From positions 165,837,073 to 165,901,072 of the forward strand of contig CM019067.1 of NCBI GenBank assembly GCA_009667805.1: a stretch of 64,000 bases of DNA, read 5' to 3'. This DNA is from Leptobrachium leishanense. Taxonomy: Eukaryota; Chordata; Amphibia; Anura; Megophryidae. A program made the position numbers and the translations under genes. The notes under the pieces are model-generated. The model was not told where the DNA came from. It searched no databases and worked only from the letters and a program-made list of their open reading frames with translations. Each line of letters opens with the position of its first letter. Position 1 is the first letter of the stretch. Of the stretch, positions 1 to 11,390 are shown piece after piece.

Positions 1-118
1 AAGACAGAACCTTACTCACACATCAGTAAGCTAACCAGATATCTGTGACTCCTGGGGCTGGAGCTTGGAAACCACGGGCCAAAATCCTCACTTCTTACAT
101 GAAACCCAAGTGGACAAA

Positions 119-320
119 GCTGGGTGGAGTAGAGGTAACATCACTGCTCTGCATGGAGAGAGCCTGTGGAGACATGGGTTTGATCCCGGCAAGAGCTCCT
201 CTCCAGTAAGTGTCCTTGGGCAAGACACCTAACGGTACATACTCGCCACCCAGGACATACTTGAAAACGAGAGAAATCTCAATGTATGCTTCCTGGTAAA
301 ATCCTTTCTCAAAAAAAAAG
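119..320 (+). repeat. tRNA-derived SINE, copy 1
   Basis: The 5' part looks like a tRNA-type RNA polymerase III promoter: an A-box-like stretch (TGGAGTAGAGG) near 125 and a B-box-like stretch (GGGTTTGATCCC) at about 176-187. The body runs through a segment shared with three other copies in the window (21309, 27153 and, inverted, 40336), ends in TCCTGGTAAAATCCTTT and closes with an A-run at 311-319. Length of about 200 bp and the A-rich tail fit a SINE mobilised by a LINE. The family name is not known to me. Confidence 0.8.
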
Positions 321-337
321 AATGAAACCAATGAAAA

Positions 338-583
338 TATGGGCAGTTCGCCAACTTTCCCTGCTGTTCAGCATTCTCTGAATAGATTAACTGTTACTTC
401 TCTATGGGGAATTTCACTGTTGCCGAATTGCACCGTATTTCACTGGCAATTCACTGATATTTGGCGAATCACTAGCCTTTTGAATAGCTGAATTGCATGA
501 AATGCACCATACAGGTAAATTCACCTTTCGGTGTAATTCGGTGGCACGTTCGGATCTCTTTAAATAACTCCTCAAGAGTTAAC
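338..583 (-). mobile_element. TA-MITE B fragment, inverted
   Basis: On the minus strand this matches the left part of the element at 37950-38794: the terminus variant GAGGAGTTATTTAAAGAG, then ATCCGAAC-like sequence, the TTTGGCGAAT-type block and the segment around TCTCTATGGGG and CCCTGCTG. The other end is missing. A related complete inverted copy is at 60568-61133. Interval 584-1029 that follows is AT-rich and shows no gene. Confidence 0.55.
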
Positions 584-1031
584 TGTGTTACAAAGGATTC
601 CAATCTGTTGTACAATTTATATTTCCTCTTACACACAAAGAAATATATACAAGAAAAAAAACATTTTCTCAAAGGCTTTTAAATGTGTAAACATATGGAC
701 ATACTTGGCACATTAACGTGTTTAGCTATCTAGTGCATGTTTTTTGCTTGAACAAACCTAAAATTCCATAAAAAATTAACATAAGGTGGTTTTTATACAT
801 TATTGTGACTGAAGGGGATTTTTACCTTTTGTATGGCAGTTATGTAATTTTTTATTTTTCTAAAATGTCACCTTAAATTTCAAAAATTACTGTAATTGCT
901 TTATTAACCACTTGAACACTTAACCCCTTTATTTCCTAGAGGTTTTCATGAAACCACTGTCAGGAACCAGTGTTTTTATGGAAAACTACTTTACAGTCGC
1001 CACACTAGAATCCCTACAGCACCTTTGCATA

Positions 1032-1949
1032 CACACAGGGTTATCCAAAGAGATCCGAATTGCTTGAGAAAGGTAACCGAACGCTGAAAATCAGCGTTCG
1101 GTTACCTTTCCTGGCCATTCGGCTATCCAGAGAGCAGGCAATTCGCCAAATCCTGGCGAATTGCCTGCACATACGGTGCCTGTTCGGTGCCTGTTCGAGG
1201 GCAGTGAAATCCCCATGAAAAAGCACTGCTTCGGCTATTCAGAGAACACAAACCAGCAGTGAAAGGTTCCCGAAATGTCCTGCCATTCGGTGGTTTAATT
1301 CGGCAAATTTATTCAGGAGAATCCCATAGGCTTCAATGTTAAAAATATTCCCGTTTTAATTCAACATCTAATAAACCGTTCATTATAAAATTCTGCAGCA
1401 AAAAGTCTCTTTATTCATTGATTTTTTAGGATACTTTAAGCATTTTTCAGAATTTTTATTTTTTTTAAAAAAGTCCGATTTTTTTTTTGATTTTTTTTTC
1501 AGATTACTTATTTTTTTTGTAACAGCCCTCTTTATTATCATTCCCTGGACCTCCTGTGAAAATTTCAGACATTTTCGCTCAGTAGTTTCTTTGCAAACAG
1601 CATTTCATTTTCCCAGATTCATACAAATGGTTTTTCTAATTTATTCACTGCCTCCTCTACGTCACAGCTGCTTCGGCTCTGTGTGATTCGGCTCCCTTTC
1701 GGCTCCTGTTCGGCTCCTGTTCGGCTTTTTCGAAGGTTAATCCAGATGTTTTTGCTTGTTTTCAGCGTGCATTCGGTTAGTTTTCGTCAGGTTTGCGGCA
1801 GCTTTTCCCTGCAATTCGGGGACCCTGTGGTGTTTGCTGAATACACCGCAGGGTCACCGAAATGCAATCGGCAAAAGGAACCGAATTGAAGAGAACGAAA
1901 AGTCACCGAACGTGCGGTGACTTTTCGAATCTCTTTGGATAACCCTGTG
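1032..1949 (+). mobile_element. TA-MITE B, complete copy
   Basis: Inverted ends CACAGGGTTATCCAAAGAGA / TCTCTTTGGATAACCCTGTG are flanked by TA on both sides (1030-1031 and 1950-1951), the Tc1/mariner signature. The inner sequence contains TTCGG-rich arms and an AT-rich core with 'ATGTTAAAAATATTCCCGTT' near 1338. No transposase frame is visible, so it is non-autonomous. The same core appears in copies at 3620 and 37950 and, unexpectedly, inside a hAT-like element near 45527. Confidence 0.75.
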
Positions 1950-2128
1950 TATGTCCTACACGACAGGTAGAGGTTGCGTTCGGATGGCCAAATAGTGGTA
2001 CTACCACTGCAGTGTAGCTGGGACTGCAAGACTACAAGTTCTTCAAGCAGCTATGTATGGAGCCCCAGTATCAGCATGGGAAAAAAAAATTAACACGTGG
2101 GCACAATGGTCGAGAGTACAAATCTCAG

Positions 2129-2290
2129 CAGGGCCTGTGTTTTTTTTTTTACACATCTACGTCTGCCTTATATATTACTATAATAATGCTGCTGCTATTA
2201 TTATTATTATTATTATTATAGTATTGTATTATAAATAATAGTAGAATTATAATAATAATATTATTAAATAAATAAAACACAGGCTCTAAA
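2129..2290. repeat. Foldback segment with ATT microsatellite
   Basis: GCCTGTGTTTTTTTTTT at about 2135 is matched in inverted orientation by AAAACACAGGC near 2275. Between them lie (ATT)n at about 2197-2220 and mixed AAT/ATT repeats. Open frames here are only microsatellite translation. Confidence 0.5.
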
Positions 2291-2582
2291 AAAAGATAAT
2301 GCACAGGCATTATGATATAGAAATAATCTGTTGAATTATATGTATATTGTGAGGTGAGGGCAGATTCCCCATGTGGTTGCATCAAAGACCCTCTGCTGGT
2401 AGCAAGAAAGAAGGAAAGAAAGAAGTACACGGTCTTATAGGAGCCACAAACACATATACCAGAGCCAGATTACCAAGATGCTCTAAAATTTATTTTACAG
2501 TTTCTACACCTCTTACATCTGTTAAGTTACATACCTGTTGCCTTATAAAATTCCTTCTTTTCATTTATTTGTGAAACACCTA

Positions 2583-3188
2583 CAGGGATATTCAGAGAGC
2601 GGTGAAAAACAGGAGAATGACTGGAGAAAGGAAAATTCTAGGTCAAAATAGCCAAACCAGAAAAATTCTCGCTTGAAGGAGAAAAGTTACCAGGAAAGGC
2701 TTAATGATCTTAACATGTACAGCTTGGAAAAAAGACGAGACAGAGGAGATATGATAGAAACATTTAAATACGTAAAGGGAATCCACAAGGTAGAGGAAGG
2801 GAGTATATTTAAAAGGAAACAAAGTAGCAAAACAAGAGGACATAGTCTTAGATTAGAGGGGCAAAGGTTTAAAAGTAACATCAGGAAGCATTATTTTACT
2901 GAGAGGGTGGTGGATACATGGAACAGTCTTCCAGTAGAAGTGGTAGAGGCCAAAACAGTAATTGAATTTAAGCAGGCATGGGATAGGCATAAGGCTATCC
3001 TAAACAAAAGATAAATCCAGGTAAAGTATCCATGTAATTGGGCAGACTAGATGGGCCAAAAGGTTCTTATCCGCTGACATTTTCTATGTTTCTATGTTTT
3101 ATCTCACTTTCCAAATCGGCTATTTTCACCTAGAAATTTCCATTCTCCAGTCATTCTCCTGCTTTTCACCGCTCTCTGAATAACCCTG
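2583..3188. mobile_element. TA-MITE A, split by a CR1 LINE end
   Basis: The left half (to about 2672) and the right half (from about 3100) together match the uninterrupted 182-bp copy at 63386-63567. The ends are CAGGGATATTCAGAGAG and CTCTCTGAATAACCCTG. The break falls between AAAAATTCTC and ATCTCACTTTCC, where a LINE fragment has been inserted. Confidence 0.8.
2673..3099 (+). pseudogene. CR1-like LINE 3' end (reverse transcriptase C-terminal segment)
   Basis: An open frame at 2673-3014 (113 codons) has the look of the end of a non-LTR retrotransposon ORF2, with the motifs MYSLEKRRDRGD, HSLRLEGQRFK, NIRKHYFTERVVDTWNSLP and VIEFKQAWD. It is followed by a short 3' UTR ending in two copies of the octamer TTTCTATG (about 3080-3098), the kind of tail CR1 elements carry. 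The 5' part of the element is absent, as is usual for truncated LINE copies. It is a remnant, not a functional gene. Assignment to CR1 rather than a related LINE clade rests mainly on the octamer tail. Confidence 0.65.
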
Positions 3189-3619
3189 TTAGAAAGACCC
3201 TACAGAGAAGAATGTGCCACGGCACGTCGTGTACAAAACAGAGATGTTGTATTAGGAAATATGTAGGCAGTGATTTCATAAGATTTCTAAACACCTATAC
3301 AAATATTTAAATATACTACATTATATTTATTTTTGTGTGTATAGCTTTGTATGCTTTCTGCTTATGATTTTGAGGACCTTTATGGAATAGGAAATCGTGC
3401 CTGTTGTATTATGTTTATGATATTGTTATTTATATCCGTATGTCACTGAAAGGTGCAGTGTAATTAAATAATTTGTAAGAGGTTTTGGGGAAGTCACTTT
3501 CGTTGTTTTATTTGGGCATCGTATCTAAGTGGCAGCCAATGATCAAGTCTACTCCATTTCTCGGTTCATTGATATGAATGGTGTCTTCTTCATTAATTTC
3601 TCTATAGATAGCTACACTA

Positions 3620-4644
3620 AAGGGGTTATTCAGAGAGCCGATCTGGCCCCAATATTGTACCGAACAGGAAATTTACCTGTACGGTGCAATTTCGTGGCAT
3701 TTTGACTATTCAGAAAGCAAGCAGTTTGGCAAATTTCGGCGAATTGCCAGCAAAATAAGGTGCCTGTTTGAAGACAGTGGAATCCCCCATGGAGATGCAA
3801 TGGTTAACCTATTCAGAGAACACCGAACAGCAGAGAAATGTCAGAGAAATGCCCTGATGTTCGGTGGTTTCATTCGGCAGGTTTAATCAGCCAAATACCA
3901 TAAGTCTCAATGTTAAAAATATTCCCTGTTTTTATTTAATATCTATTAAACCATTTATTCTTTTAATTTGCAGCAAAAAGTCACTTTATTTATTTATTTT
4001 GTATTTTTCTGGAATTTCCAGGATTTTTTCGCCATTTTTTTTTTAAATAGTGTTTTTTTGTCCTGTAACAAACCTTTTTATTATCATTCATAGGACCATA
4101 TATGTAAATTGTAGACATTTTTGTCCAGTAGTTTTTTTTTGCAAACAGCACTTCAATTTTGACTCTTTCAATCGTTTTTTTTTGTTCCTTTTTACCCTGT
4201 TTGTCTGCTTGTCGGCTTTTTCCTGCGACTGGTCAGCACTGTGTTTGGCGGATCATCAGCTTTTTCAGACGTGTTTGGCGGGTTTGCCGCAGCTTATCGG
4301 ATCCAATTCGATAATTTATCGGATTGGATCCAAAAATTTCTAATGCGGATGTAAAGAAACACAGCAAAACCGCTGAAATTATCGGATCCGATAATTCCGG
4401 AGGGTTCCCGGCGGCTTATAGAATCGGATCTGATCTGATAACCCACCGGACCTGCAGAAACTATCGGATCCGAAAATTTTGGTGGTTTTGCAGTGGTTCT
4501 ATTTTTAAACCGGCGGTTTTGCGGCAGCTTTTCCCTGGACTTCGGGGACCCTGTGATTAATGCTGACTTCCAGGCAGGGTCGGGGAATTTGATTCCCCGA
4601 AGTGCAGGGAATGAGAGACATTTCTGTGCTCTCTGAATAACCCT
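3620..4644 (+). mobile_element. TA-MITE B, long copy
   Basis: The ends AAGGGGTTATTCAGAGAG and CTCTCTGAATAACCCT are flanked by TA (3618-3619 and 4645-4646). The order of blocks is the same as in the copies at 1032 and 37950. From 4290 to 4480 it gains several repeats of the palindrome-rich block ATCGGATCCGAT / TTATCGGATC. Short open frames inside have no protein similarity that I recognise. Confidence 0.72.
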
Positions 4645-4646
4645 TA

Positions 4647-5870
4647 ATAGTTTATAAATGAATATTACCCCATGAGAATATTACATGACTTCATGGGTGT
4701 GAAAGATAATGAAAATGCATCACACTACTAAAAGATGCACCTTTTTACTATTCTGAAAAGGTTAAAAGAGTCTAAAGAGACTACGAAAAGAATGTTTGGC
4801 TTTTGTGCATTATTCACATTGACCAACTATATACAATGCTTGGTAAATGGTAATCAATTAACAAGGGAGAACAAAGAAGGGCAGATTTCAGTTTAGGATA
4901 GAATTGTATCGACCAACCATTAATGCATACACTTTTGGCCTTGTTCTAATTGTATTGATATTTCTCCAAAGCAACTTAATTTGTATTACTTTCAAATTAT
5001 GTCTTTTCAAGGTGCACAGGTGAATTGAATATTGTAATGGGTTGTATATCTTCTTGATAGCTTTTGTTTTTACATTAAAGGATATTGCATCATTGAAAAG
5101 CAATTCAGTCTCTTGTATTTAATTGCACAATGCTGTACCGTCCGGCATTATCTGGCACTAACAATTATTTAGTTTAACATAAAATAAAAATGATTTATAC
5201 TTATTGGAACTCTCCTTAGAAGATCTTATGGGATATAAAACATGTTTTGTGTTGCATTATGCATCCTTAAATTCTCTTCAAGTATGAATAACATTCTTAA
5301 CCCCATTCACTACCATGATTGTCTATACTCGATCTTAAAAGGCATCTGTAGGAGCCCAGATATCAAGTATACTCGATCAGATCTTATGCTGGAGCAATTC
5401 AATGGGATTTTGTTTATTGCAATAAAAATACATTTGCAAATGGGCTGCAGACTGTGCACCTAAAGTTTCAAAACATAACAGCTGATGAGTTGAAATTTTT
5501 GTAAAGCTTGCAGGTCAGAGCTTCCTTCACAGAAACACGGAGCTCAAGCTGTAATGTAAATGTAGTAATGTAATGTAAATGTTGCATTCAAATATACAAA
5601 GGGCTGTAATCACGAAGGAATGAGTAGTTGCAGACAAGTGTAATTTGGCAGTAATGACCAAGTCGTACTTGTCACCTCTGGTTCACTTAATCGCATAGGG
5701 AAATGTTAGCTGATTCAGGAGCATTTCCTTGCATGATTAGCCAAGTCATCGTTGAATCGTACAGCAGAATAGTGCTGCTGTTTTGTCCAGTTTAAAACTG
5801 ACAGATTATTTTTGAAGTAGAAACTCAAAAAAACAAAGTAATTCCATTCTGTGTATGATAAATACACTAT
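4647..5870. other. No gene or repeat recognised
   Basis: AT-rich sequence with short open frames only (the longest about 73 codons at 5242-5463). I see no splice-flanked exon, no known motif and no inverted ends. Confidence 0.5.
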
Positions 5871-6052
5871 CAGGGTTATTCAGAGAGAGGTGAAAACCAG
5901 GAGAATGACTGGAGAATTGAAAATTCTAGGTGAAAATAGCCAAACCAGAAAAATTCTCACATTTATCTCACTTTCCAAATCGGCTATTTGGTCTAGATTG
6001 TTCTCTTCTCCTGCCAATTCCCCTGGTTTTCACCTTTCTCTGAATAACCCTG
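5871..6052. mobile_element. TA-MITE A, intact copy
   Basis: CAGGGTTATTCAGAGAG at 5871 pairs with CTCTGAATAACCCTG at 6052. The middle carries the family block CTAGGTGAAAATAGCC and ATCTCACTTTCCAAATCGG. About 182 bp with no coding capacity. Confidence 0.78.
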
Positions 6053-6578
6053 TACGTCATGAAATTAAACAGTTAAACATTTCAAAAACATTTGTAGAAT
6101 ATTTATTCTTGTGACATTTAAAATGTGTTCATTTAATAAGTATAGCGAGCTGTGTCTTGTTTCATATCATGCTTGAATACTTGTTTTGCATACAAGCTTG
6201 TGGTTTCCAGAGTATTAAAACTCTGTAATGTTTTTTGATGATACATCGGAAAATATATTAATGATTGCCGTTACATGTATCCAATTGCTCATCACTTTGC
6301 TGAAAATGAGCTAAGATTACCTAATAAAATGATAGAATGATGACTGAATTGCTGAAATCTACTAATAACTGCAATATTTCTGCATGACTCTGGTCTTTCA
6401 ATGAACGTGTAACAGTTTTGACAGGCTTAGAAGTAATCAATTGCTATTTTCCTGTGAAAGCCACATGTTCCTCTGTCATATCAATTTTACATTCACCAGA
6501 ATGCTGCTCAGCCACAATATACAGTTTGATGCCTTATAATTGACCCTCGCATGGTTTCAGTATAGTCGGTGTTTCAAT
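6053..6578. other. No gene or repeat recognised
   Basis: AT-rich single-copy-looking sequence between a TA-MITE A and a short TTAA element. No coding evidence. Confidence 0.5.
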
Positions 6579-6659
6579 TTAATCCCTTAAGGACCAACGA
6601 TTTTACGTTTACGTCATAAATGCATTGACTTTAAAGACCCCTGGTCCTTAAGGGGTTAA
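6579..6659. mobile_element. Very short TTAA-flanked MITE
   Basis: TTAATCCCTTAAGGACCA at 6579 pairs with TGGTCCTTAAGGGGTTAA ending at 6659, so the element begins and ends at TTAA. An 81-bp unit with TTAA ends and near-perfect inverted repeats fits a deleted piggyBac- or Kolobok-like element. It has no coding content. Confidence 0.6.
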
Positions 6660-8073
6660 ATATTCATTTTTTGAGCAACATTATAATATTATAGATTATA
6701 TATGATAGATAAATTGTAGATGGGTTAAAGGTGAAAGAGAACAAGACATCTCATGGCTATGCTATGATTTGTTTTGTATCAGTAGTCCATGGGGATATTA
6801 ATAAAACTAAAAATTCAGTGAAGGGGTAGATACTTAATGTTATCTTTGATATCCAAACATTTGAGTTCTGTTGATCCCTGTCATCTCTCTGGAAGAAAAA
6901 AAATAACTGTTCTAACCATTCATTGTGTCATCCTGGCATTGACCTCATCTGTAAGTGGACTATCTTGTAGATGTTCCACCTTCATTCCATTACACTGCTA
7001 TGTAACTCAGTGTTGAGCACCTATTACATTGAAAAGTGCAGGTCTTTCAGGCCAGCGGATTGTTCCTATCCACTAATGTCCACTCTTCTCATCTGGATCA
7101 TTCATTTGTCTTTGAACATCTGAGGAATTAGCGATATGGTGGAGTGGTTTATGTCAGACATCGTCGCATGCTGTGGCACCATCTTTGACTGTCAAACCAC
7201 CTAGCACCATACACTTTCATTTCTCTGTACCAACTTTAAGCAACGCATACCCATTTTTATGGTTCCTTTTGCGCTCCTTTTCCTATACCCCACACATCCA
7301 TTTTCCATTGTACTTTTAGTTTTCTGTAACCCCATTTCTGCCTTTTGCCGCGTGCACTGCCTTGTGCCTCATTTACCTTTTTTTCTAGATTATCTCTGCT
7401 TTCCTCAACCTCTACATACTCCTCTCCTTTGTCCTATCATCTTTCCTCCCTCTCGATGGCAATGCTCCAATAGCTGTTTCTAGCAAAAAGAGCAATGTCA
7501 ACATGATTTCATGAACATGTGGTGCTATAAATATGCACTAAACCGCACTCCTACGTCTCAATAAGTAAAAAACATTAAAGTTTAATGATCACTTTAAAAT
7601 TGAACATTTAAAGAAAACGGCTACTATTTCATGAATAACAGTACAAATACATACAAAAATCTATCTGCATTACACATGTATTATGATTGTCAATAAATAC
7701 CAATATAATTTCATCTGCATATCCCTAGTACAAAATTATTATTAACCCCATTTGGCTCCAATTTTTTTTTCAAGTTTCTAATATGAAATTTTGCTGATAC
7801 TGTGAAAAAATACAGGTTATCCAGAATTCTAAAATCCGTAAGATTTTCTGAAATCCTGAATTTTCTGAGCTGTCCAAATTTTCTGGACCACTGTTGCTCC
7901 ATACAGTCATTGCCACCTGGGTACTAAACTCCCAAGTGCTGCAGCAGACAAAGGCACAACCTAGGAACCTCTGGGCAGCTCCAGTGTGTGACATGCTGCC
8001 CAGAGTCTCACCGACTCCAGGCTGCAGGTCTATGAAGAAATTCTTTTCAAATTAATGTTTAGTAAAAGTTTAA
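6660..8073. other. No gene recognised
   Basis: Mixed AT-rich sequence. Frames up to 74 codons (7259-7483 and 7770-7994) carry no motif I recognise. The stretch at 7800-7890 contains repeated TTTCTGA/ATTCT motifs of low complexity. Confidence 0.45.
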
Positions 8074-8284
8074 GGGGGGGTGTTTGTGAGGGTCCTGAGA
8101 ATGAGCAGCAGCACTAATGGCCTGCTCTACGGTGGGTGCCCGCTCAGGTCTCACAAACAAGGTTTTAGCTTGATTGTGCCATTACAGGGATGAATTCTCC
8201 ATCCATGAGACCTGAGTGGGCACCCACCGTAGAGCAGGCCATTAGTGCTGTTGCTCGTCCTCAGGATCCTCAAACCCCCCCTTT
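8074..8284. repeat. Foldback repeat with 80-bp arms (Penelope-like repeat suspected)
   Basis: The arm at 8074-8153 (GGGTCCTGAGAATGAGCAGC, then AGCACTAATGGCCTGCTCTA) is repeated in inverted orientation at 8206-8284, leaving a loop of about 52 bp. The same unit appears twice in direct orientation at about 54028 and 54355. A unit found both as inverted and as direct terminal repeats is a known habit of Penelope-like elements. No reverse transcriptase is visible here, so that label is inference. Confidence 0.6.
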
Positions 8285-8577
8285 CTCTCGCTATTAGTGA
8301 AAGTTTACATTTATTTCTTTCTGTTTGCAAAAAGAAATTTTCACAACTAAAGCAGTCAACTAATTAAGGATACAGAAAGATAGAAAAAAAGAGGAGGAAT
8401 GGGGAATAATTCCATCCATCTCATGCTAAAAGTGTTTAAAATATAATATTCAAGCAGTACAACAATGAGTACAAAGTATACAGTAACATTAAACATTGTA
8501 GTTAGCTCCATAAACACACACATAAACCGAAAAGGTCAAATCAAACACTTAAAGTCTGGCCATTAACATTACCTACA

Positions 8578-9820
8578 TTAACCACTTGGCTGCTATGGAC
8601 GCGCTCAGCGCGTCCAGCCAAGTGGTTTTCCTGTGCTACGGACGCGCTCAGCGCGTCCGAGCACAGGAGGCAGCAATCCGCCGGATTCCGGCGGATTGCT
8701 GCGCCCCCCCCCCGGTGCGGGCTGATACCTTGGATGTCAGCCCAGCACTCGGGAGCCCGGCGGGGACATTAGATGTCATCGCGGCTACGCGATGACATCT
8801 AATTCAGGCGCCCCCCCGCATGTGCGGAGGAGGCGCCTGAAAGGGAGGGGGGAGGTCCTTCGGACCTCTCTCCCTCCCGATCTCCGGGGAGCAGGGGGTT
8901 AAGACAGACACCGCTTGGAAGGGCACAGCCTGCCCTTCCAAACGGTGGCTCTCATTAACCCCTGGGGAGCCAGATCACGAATCGGCCCTGAAAAGCGCCG
9001 GTTCGTGATCCTTTCCCGGAGCTGGCCGACATCTTGGATGTCGGCCAAGCCTCCGGGAACTCCCCCTGAGGACTGGCGTCATCGTGCATAGCACGATGAC
9101 GCCAGTCCTGGAGTTAACCCCTAGCTGCCACCAACGGTGGAGATAGGGGATTCCAATGAATCCCCTATCTCCCGATCAGTGGCAGCTAGGGGTTAATGTT
9201 TGGTACTGTTGGATCGGCCAGAGCATGGCCGTTCCAACGATACCTAAACACCACTGTGAAAAAAGTTTTAAAAAAAAAAAAAAAAAAAAATTAAAAAATA
9301 TTTTAAAAAAAAATTCTAAAAAAAAAAAAAAAAAAAAATTTTTTTATTTTTTTGGTTTGTTAATGCAGCAATATTGTTCCCATTTCAATTATAATGTGAA
9401 CAATGATGCTGCACTAACGATTTTTGTATGCGGTGCGTTTGTTAAAAATCGCGTAATTTCCCCCAAAAAAAAATGTAACGAGACCCCATCTCTAATTTTT
9501 TTAACAAGCGCACCCCATACAAAATATAACCGCAATTGCTCGCATGTTAAAATGTGAAATAAAACCACTTTACACGTTGTAAATTATTGAAAATTCATAT
9601 TTTATTGCATTTTTTGTTATAATATACAGACAGGTCATGACGTATACATATAATAATGACATATTATTAATCTGCCGAGTCTGACGGAAAGAACGATATA
9701 TAATATGTCTGGGTCATATGCTAAAATAAGCCTTCAAAACGCATTTAAACATGATGATCAAAACCGGTAAAAATGACCTCAGCATAGAGGCGTGAAACGC
9801 CTCAGCAGCGAAAGGGTTAA
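8578..9820 (+). mobile_element. Hairpin-tiled TTAA element (piggyBac-like, non-autonomous), copy 1
   Basis: It is bounded by TTAA on both sides (8578-8581 and 9817-9820). The left end TTAACCACTTGGCTGCTA and the right end, read in reverse as TTAACCCTTTCGCTGCTG, form imperfect inverted repeats of the form piggyBac elements use. The first 665 bp are a chain of about 13 short palindromes, for example 8582-8625, 8628-8667, 8668-8701, 8768-8803, 8803-8841, 8911-8945, 8972-9009, 9014-9059, 9068-9109 and 9113-9195. The right half is AT-rich with A-runs (9262-9340) and two looser hairpins (9360-9417 and 9426-9520). There is no transposase. Copies: 13326-14092 (truncated) and 30560-31807. It interrupts an L1-like remnant. 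Confidence 0.8.
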
Positions 9821-11390
9821 TGTCATCCCATATGTTCCAAAAATATTTAAACTTCGTGGTAAACGGAGATGGTTGTCATCTACCAACTCATAACCCTTAT
9901 TCTCAAGTATCATTTGGATGACTTTGTCACATGTAGGTCTTGTGGTAGTTTTCAAATGTCTTGAAATGATAGCTGCTACTGCAATTAGTATATGTCCTAT
10001 TATTATTTTCTCCACTTTAAGAGTGTAATCTGGAAATTGTTTGAAAAGTAAAAGTTGGTGAAAAGGGGCCAATATGAGATGTGACACTAAGGACGAGTTA
10101 ATATACCTCTTCCAGTATCTTCGACGTTTCGAACAATGACACCAGATGTGTGCCATGGTGCCTTCATCTCCACATTCCCTGAGGAAACTGAGGAGTCTAA
10201 TAAGTGAAGTTTAGCGGGGTGAAGAACCACCTGTAAATTAATTTATGGTGTGAACATTGTGTGATGCCCTTTAGAGCCCTGGTAATGGAAAACCATTCTT
10301 CCAGCCTGAACTGCAAGTTTAACTCCTTCTCCCAAGCCAACATGAAATTAACTTTGCCGGTTGCATTCATTTTTAAGGAGCGATAACAAAAAGAAATCAT
10401 ATTACACTGTTTTGGATTATGTAAGCAAATGTTTTCTCGGCCTGACAATTGCAAAGATGTCATTTTGCGGTCTAACTCCAGGACGCGAAACCATTGCTTC
10501 AAAATAGCTACGATCCTAGTGTGTTAGTCTTCCAGATCTTCACACAAATGATATTTCTCCGTCATTATGTTAAATGACATCAGTGAGTTTCCTGAGAAAA
10601 ATACATCTATTTTGAATAATTGGTTGGAATGCCATATATTTGGGTCTATTTGTATATCGTATTTCTAGAATTGACAGGGGCATCGCTCGTGACCATGTCT
10701 TATCTGGGTGTTTCAATGCGAGTAAAGTGTCCCATGCTTTTGGAAAATTTTAGTTGAGAAGGACATGGTTTTAATGCAAGGTCTTTTTTCTTTTTTGGGA
10801 GCCAAATCAGATTTAATAGGGTGTGCGGGTGTAATTTTGAATTTTCTATGTCTAGGCATTTAGAAGTGTGTATGGGGGAGTTAAATTGTACCGCCATGTC
10901 TGCGTTAGTTGCATAATAGTATTGCGCGAAGTCTGGGAGACCAAGACCACCACAATGTTCTCTATTTTGTAGTGTTGTCAATTTAATCCTGCAAGATTTA
11001 TTCCTCCAGATGAAGCCCAGTAATTCAGAATGGACTTTTTTAAAGAATGACATGGGTATCATAAGGGGAATAATCCTAAAATAATATAGGAATCTTTGTA
11101 ATATATTCATTGTAATCACTGCTAGTCTGTCTAATAAAGAAAGTTGAAATTCTCCGCATCTTTGTAAATCTAATTTCATCTACGTCCATGATTACGTCCA
11201 GATTATTACAGTGCATTCTTGATAGGTTCTTAGTGAGATAAATGCTTAGGATGATCGGGGTTCTGAGCATTTTGGTTAAGAGGTGCCCAACCTGAATTCC
11301 CTTCTGATTTGTAATTATTACATATTTCATGAGTGCCATGTTTCTTTTATGGTTTACTAATGCTGCAAACAATACTACACACAGCATGGT
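9821..11390 (-). pseudogene. L1/Tx1-like LINE ORF2 C-terminal remnant
   Basis: Read on the minus strand, pieces in different frames line up with the end of an L1-type ORF2. First comes a 'YLTKNLSRMHCNNLDVIMDV' segment (about 11160-11260). Next is 'LAVITMNILQRFLYYFRIIP', then FIWRNKS and 'GGLGLPDFAQYYYATNADM' (10700-11179). Then come EKELNLQFRLEEW (10197-10502) and a cysteine/histidine motif ECGDEGTMAHIWCHC with downstream helices (9779-10170). The catalytic palm of the reverse transcriptase is not present. Frameshifts separate the blocks, so it is dead. It ends exactly where the TTAA element begins. The sequence on the far side of that element (about 8290-8577) may be its continuing 3' UTR, but that is inference. 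Confidence 0.75.

Noticed and set aside
2080..2140. tRNA-like word ATGGTCGAGAGTACAAATCTC
   Set aside because: No cloverleaf or acceptor stem can be formed and no B box is present.
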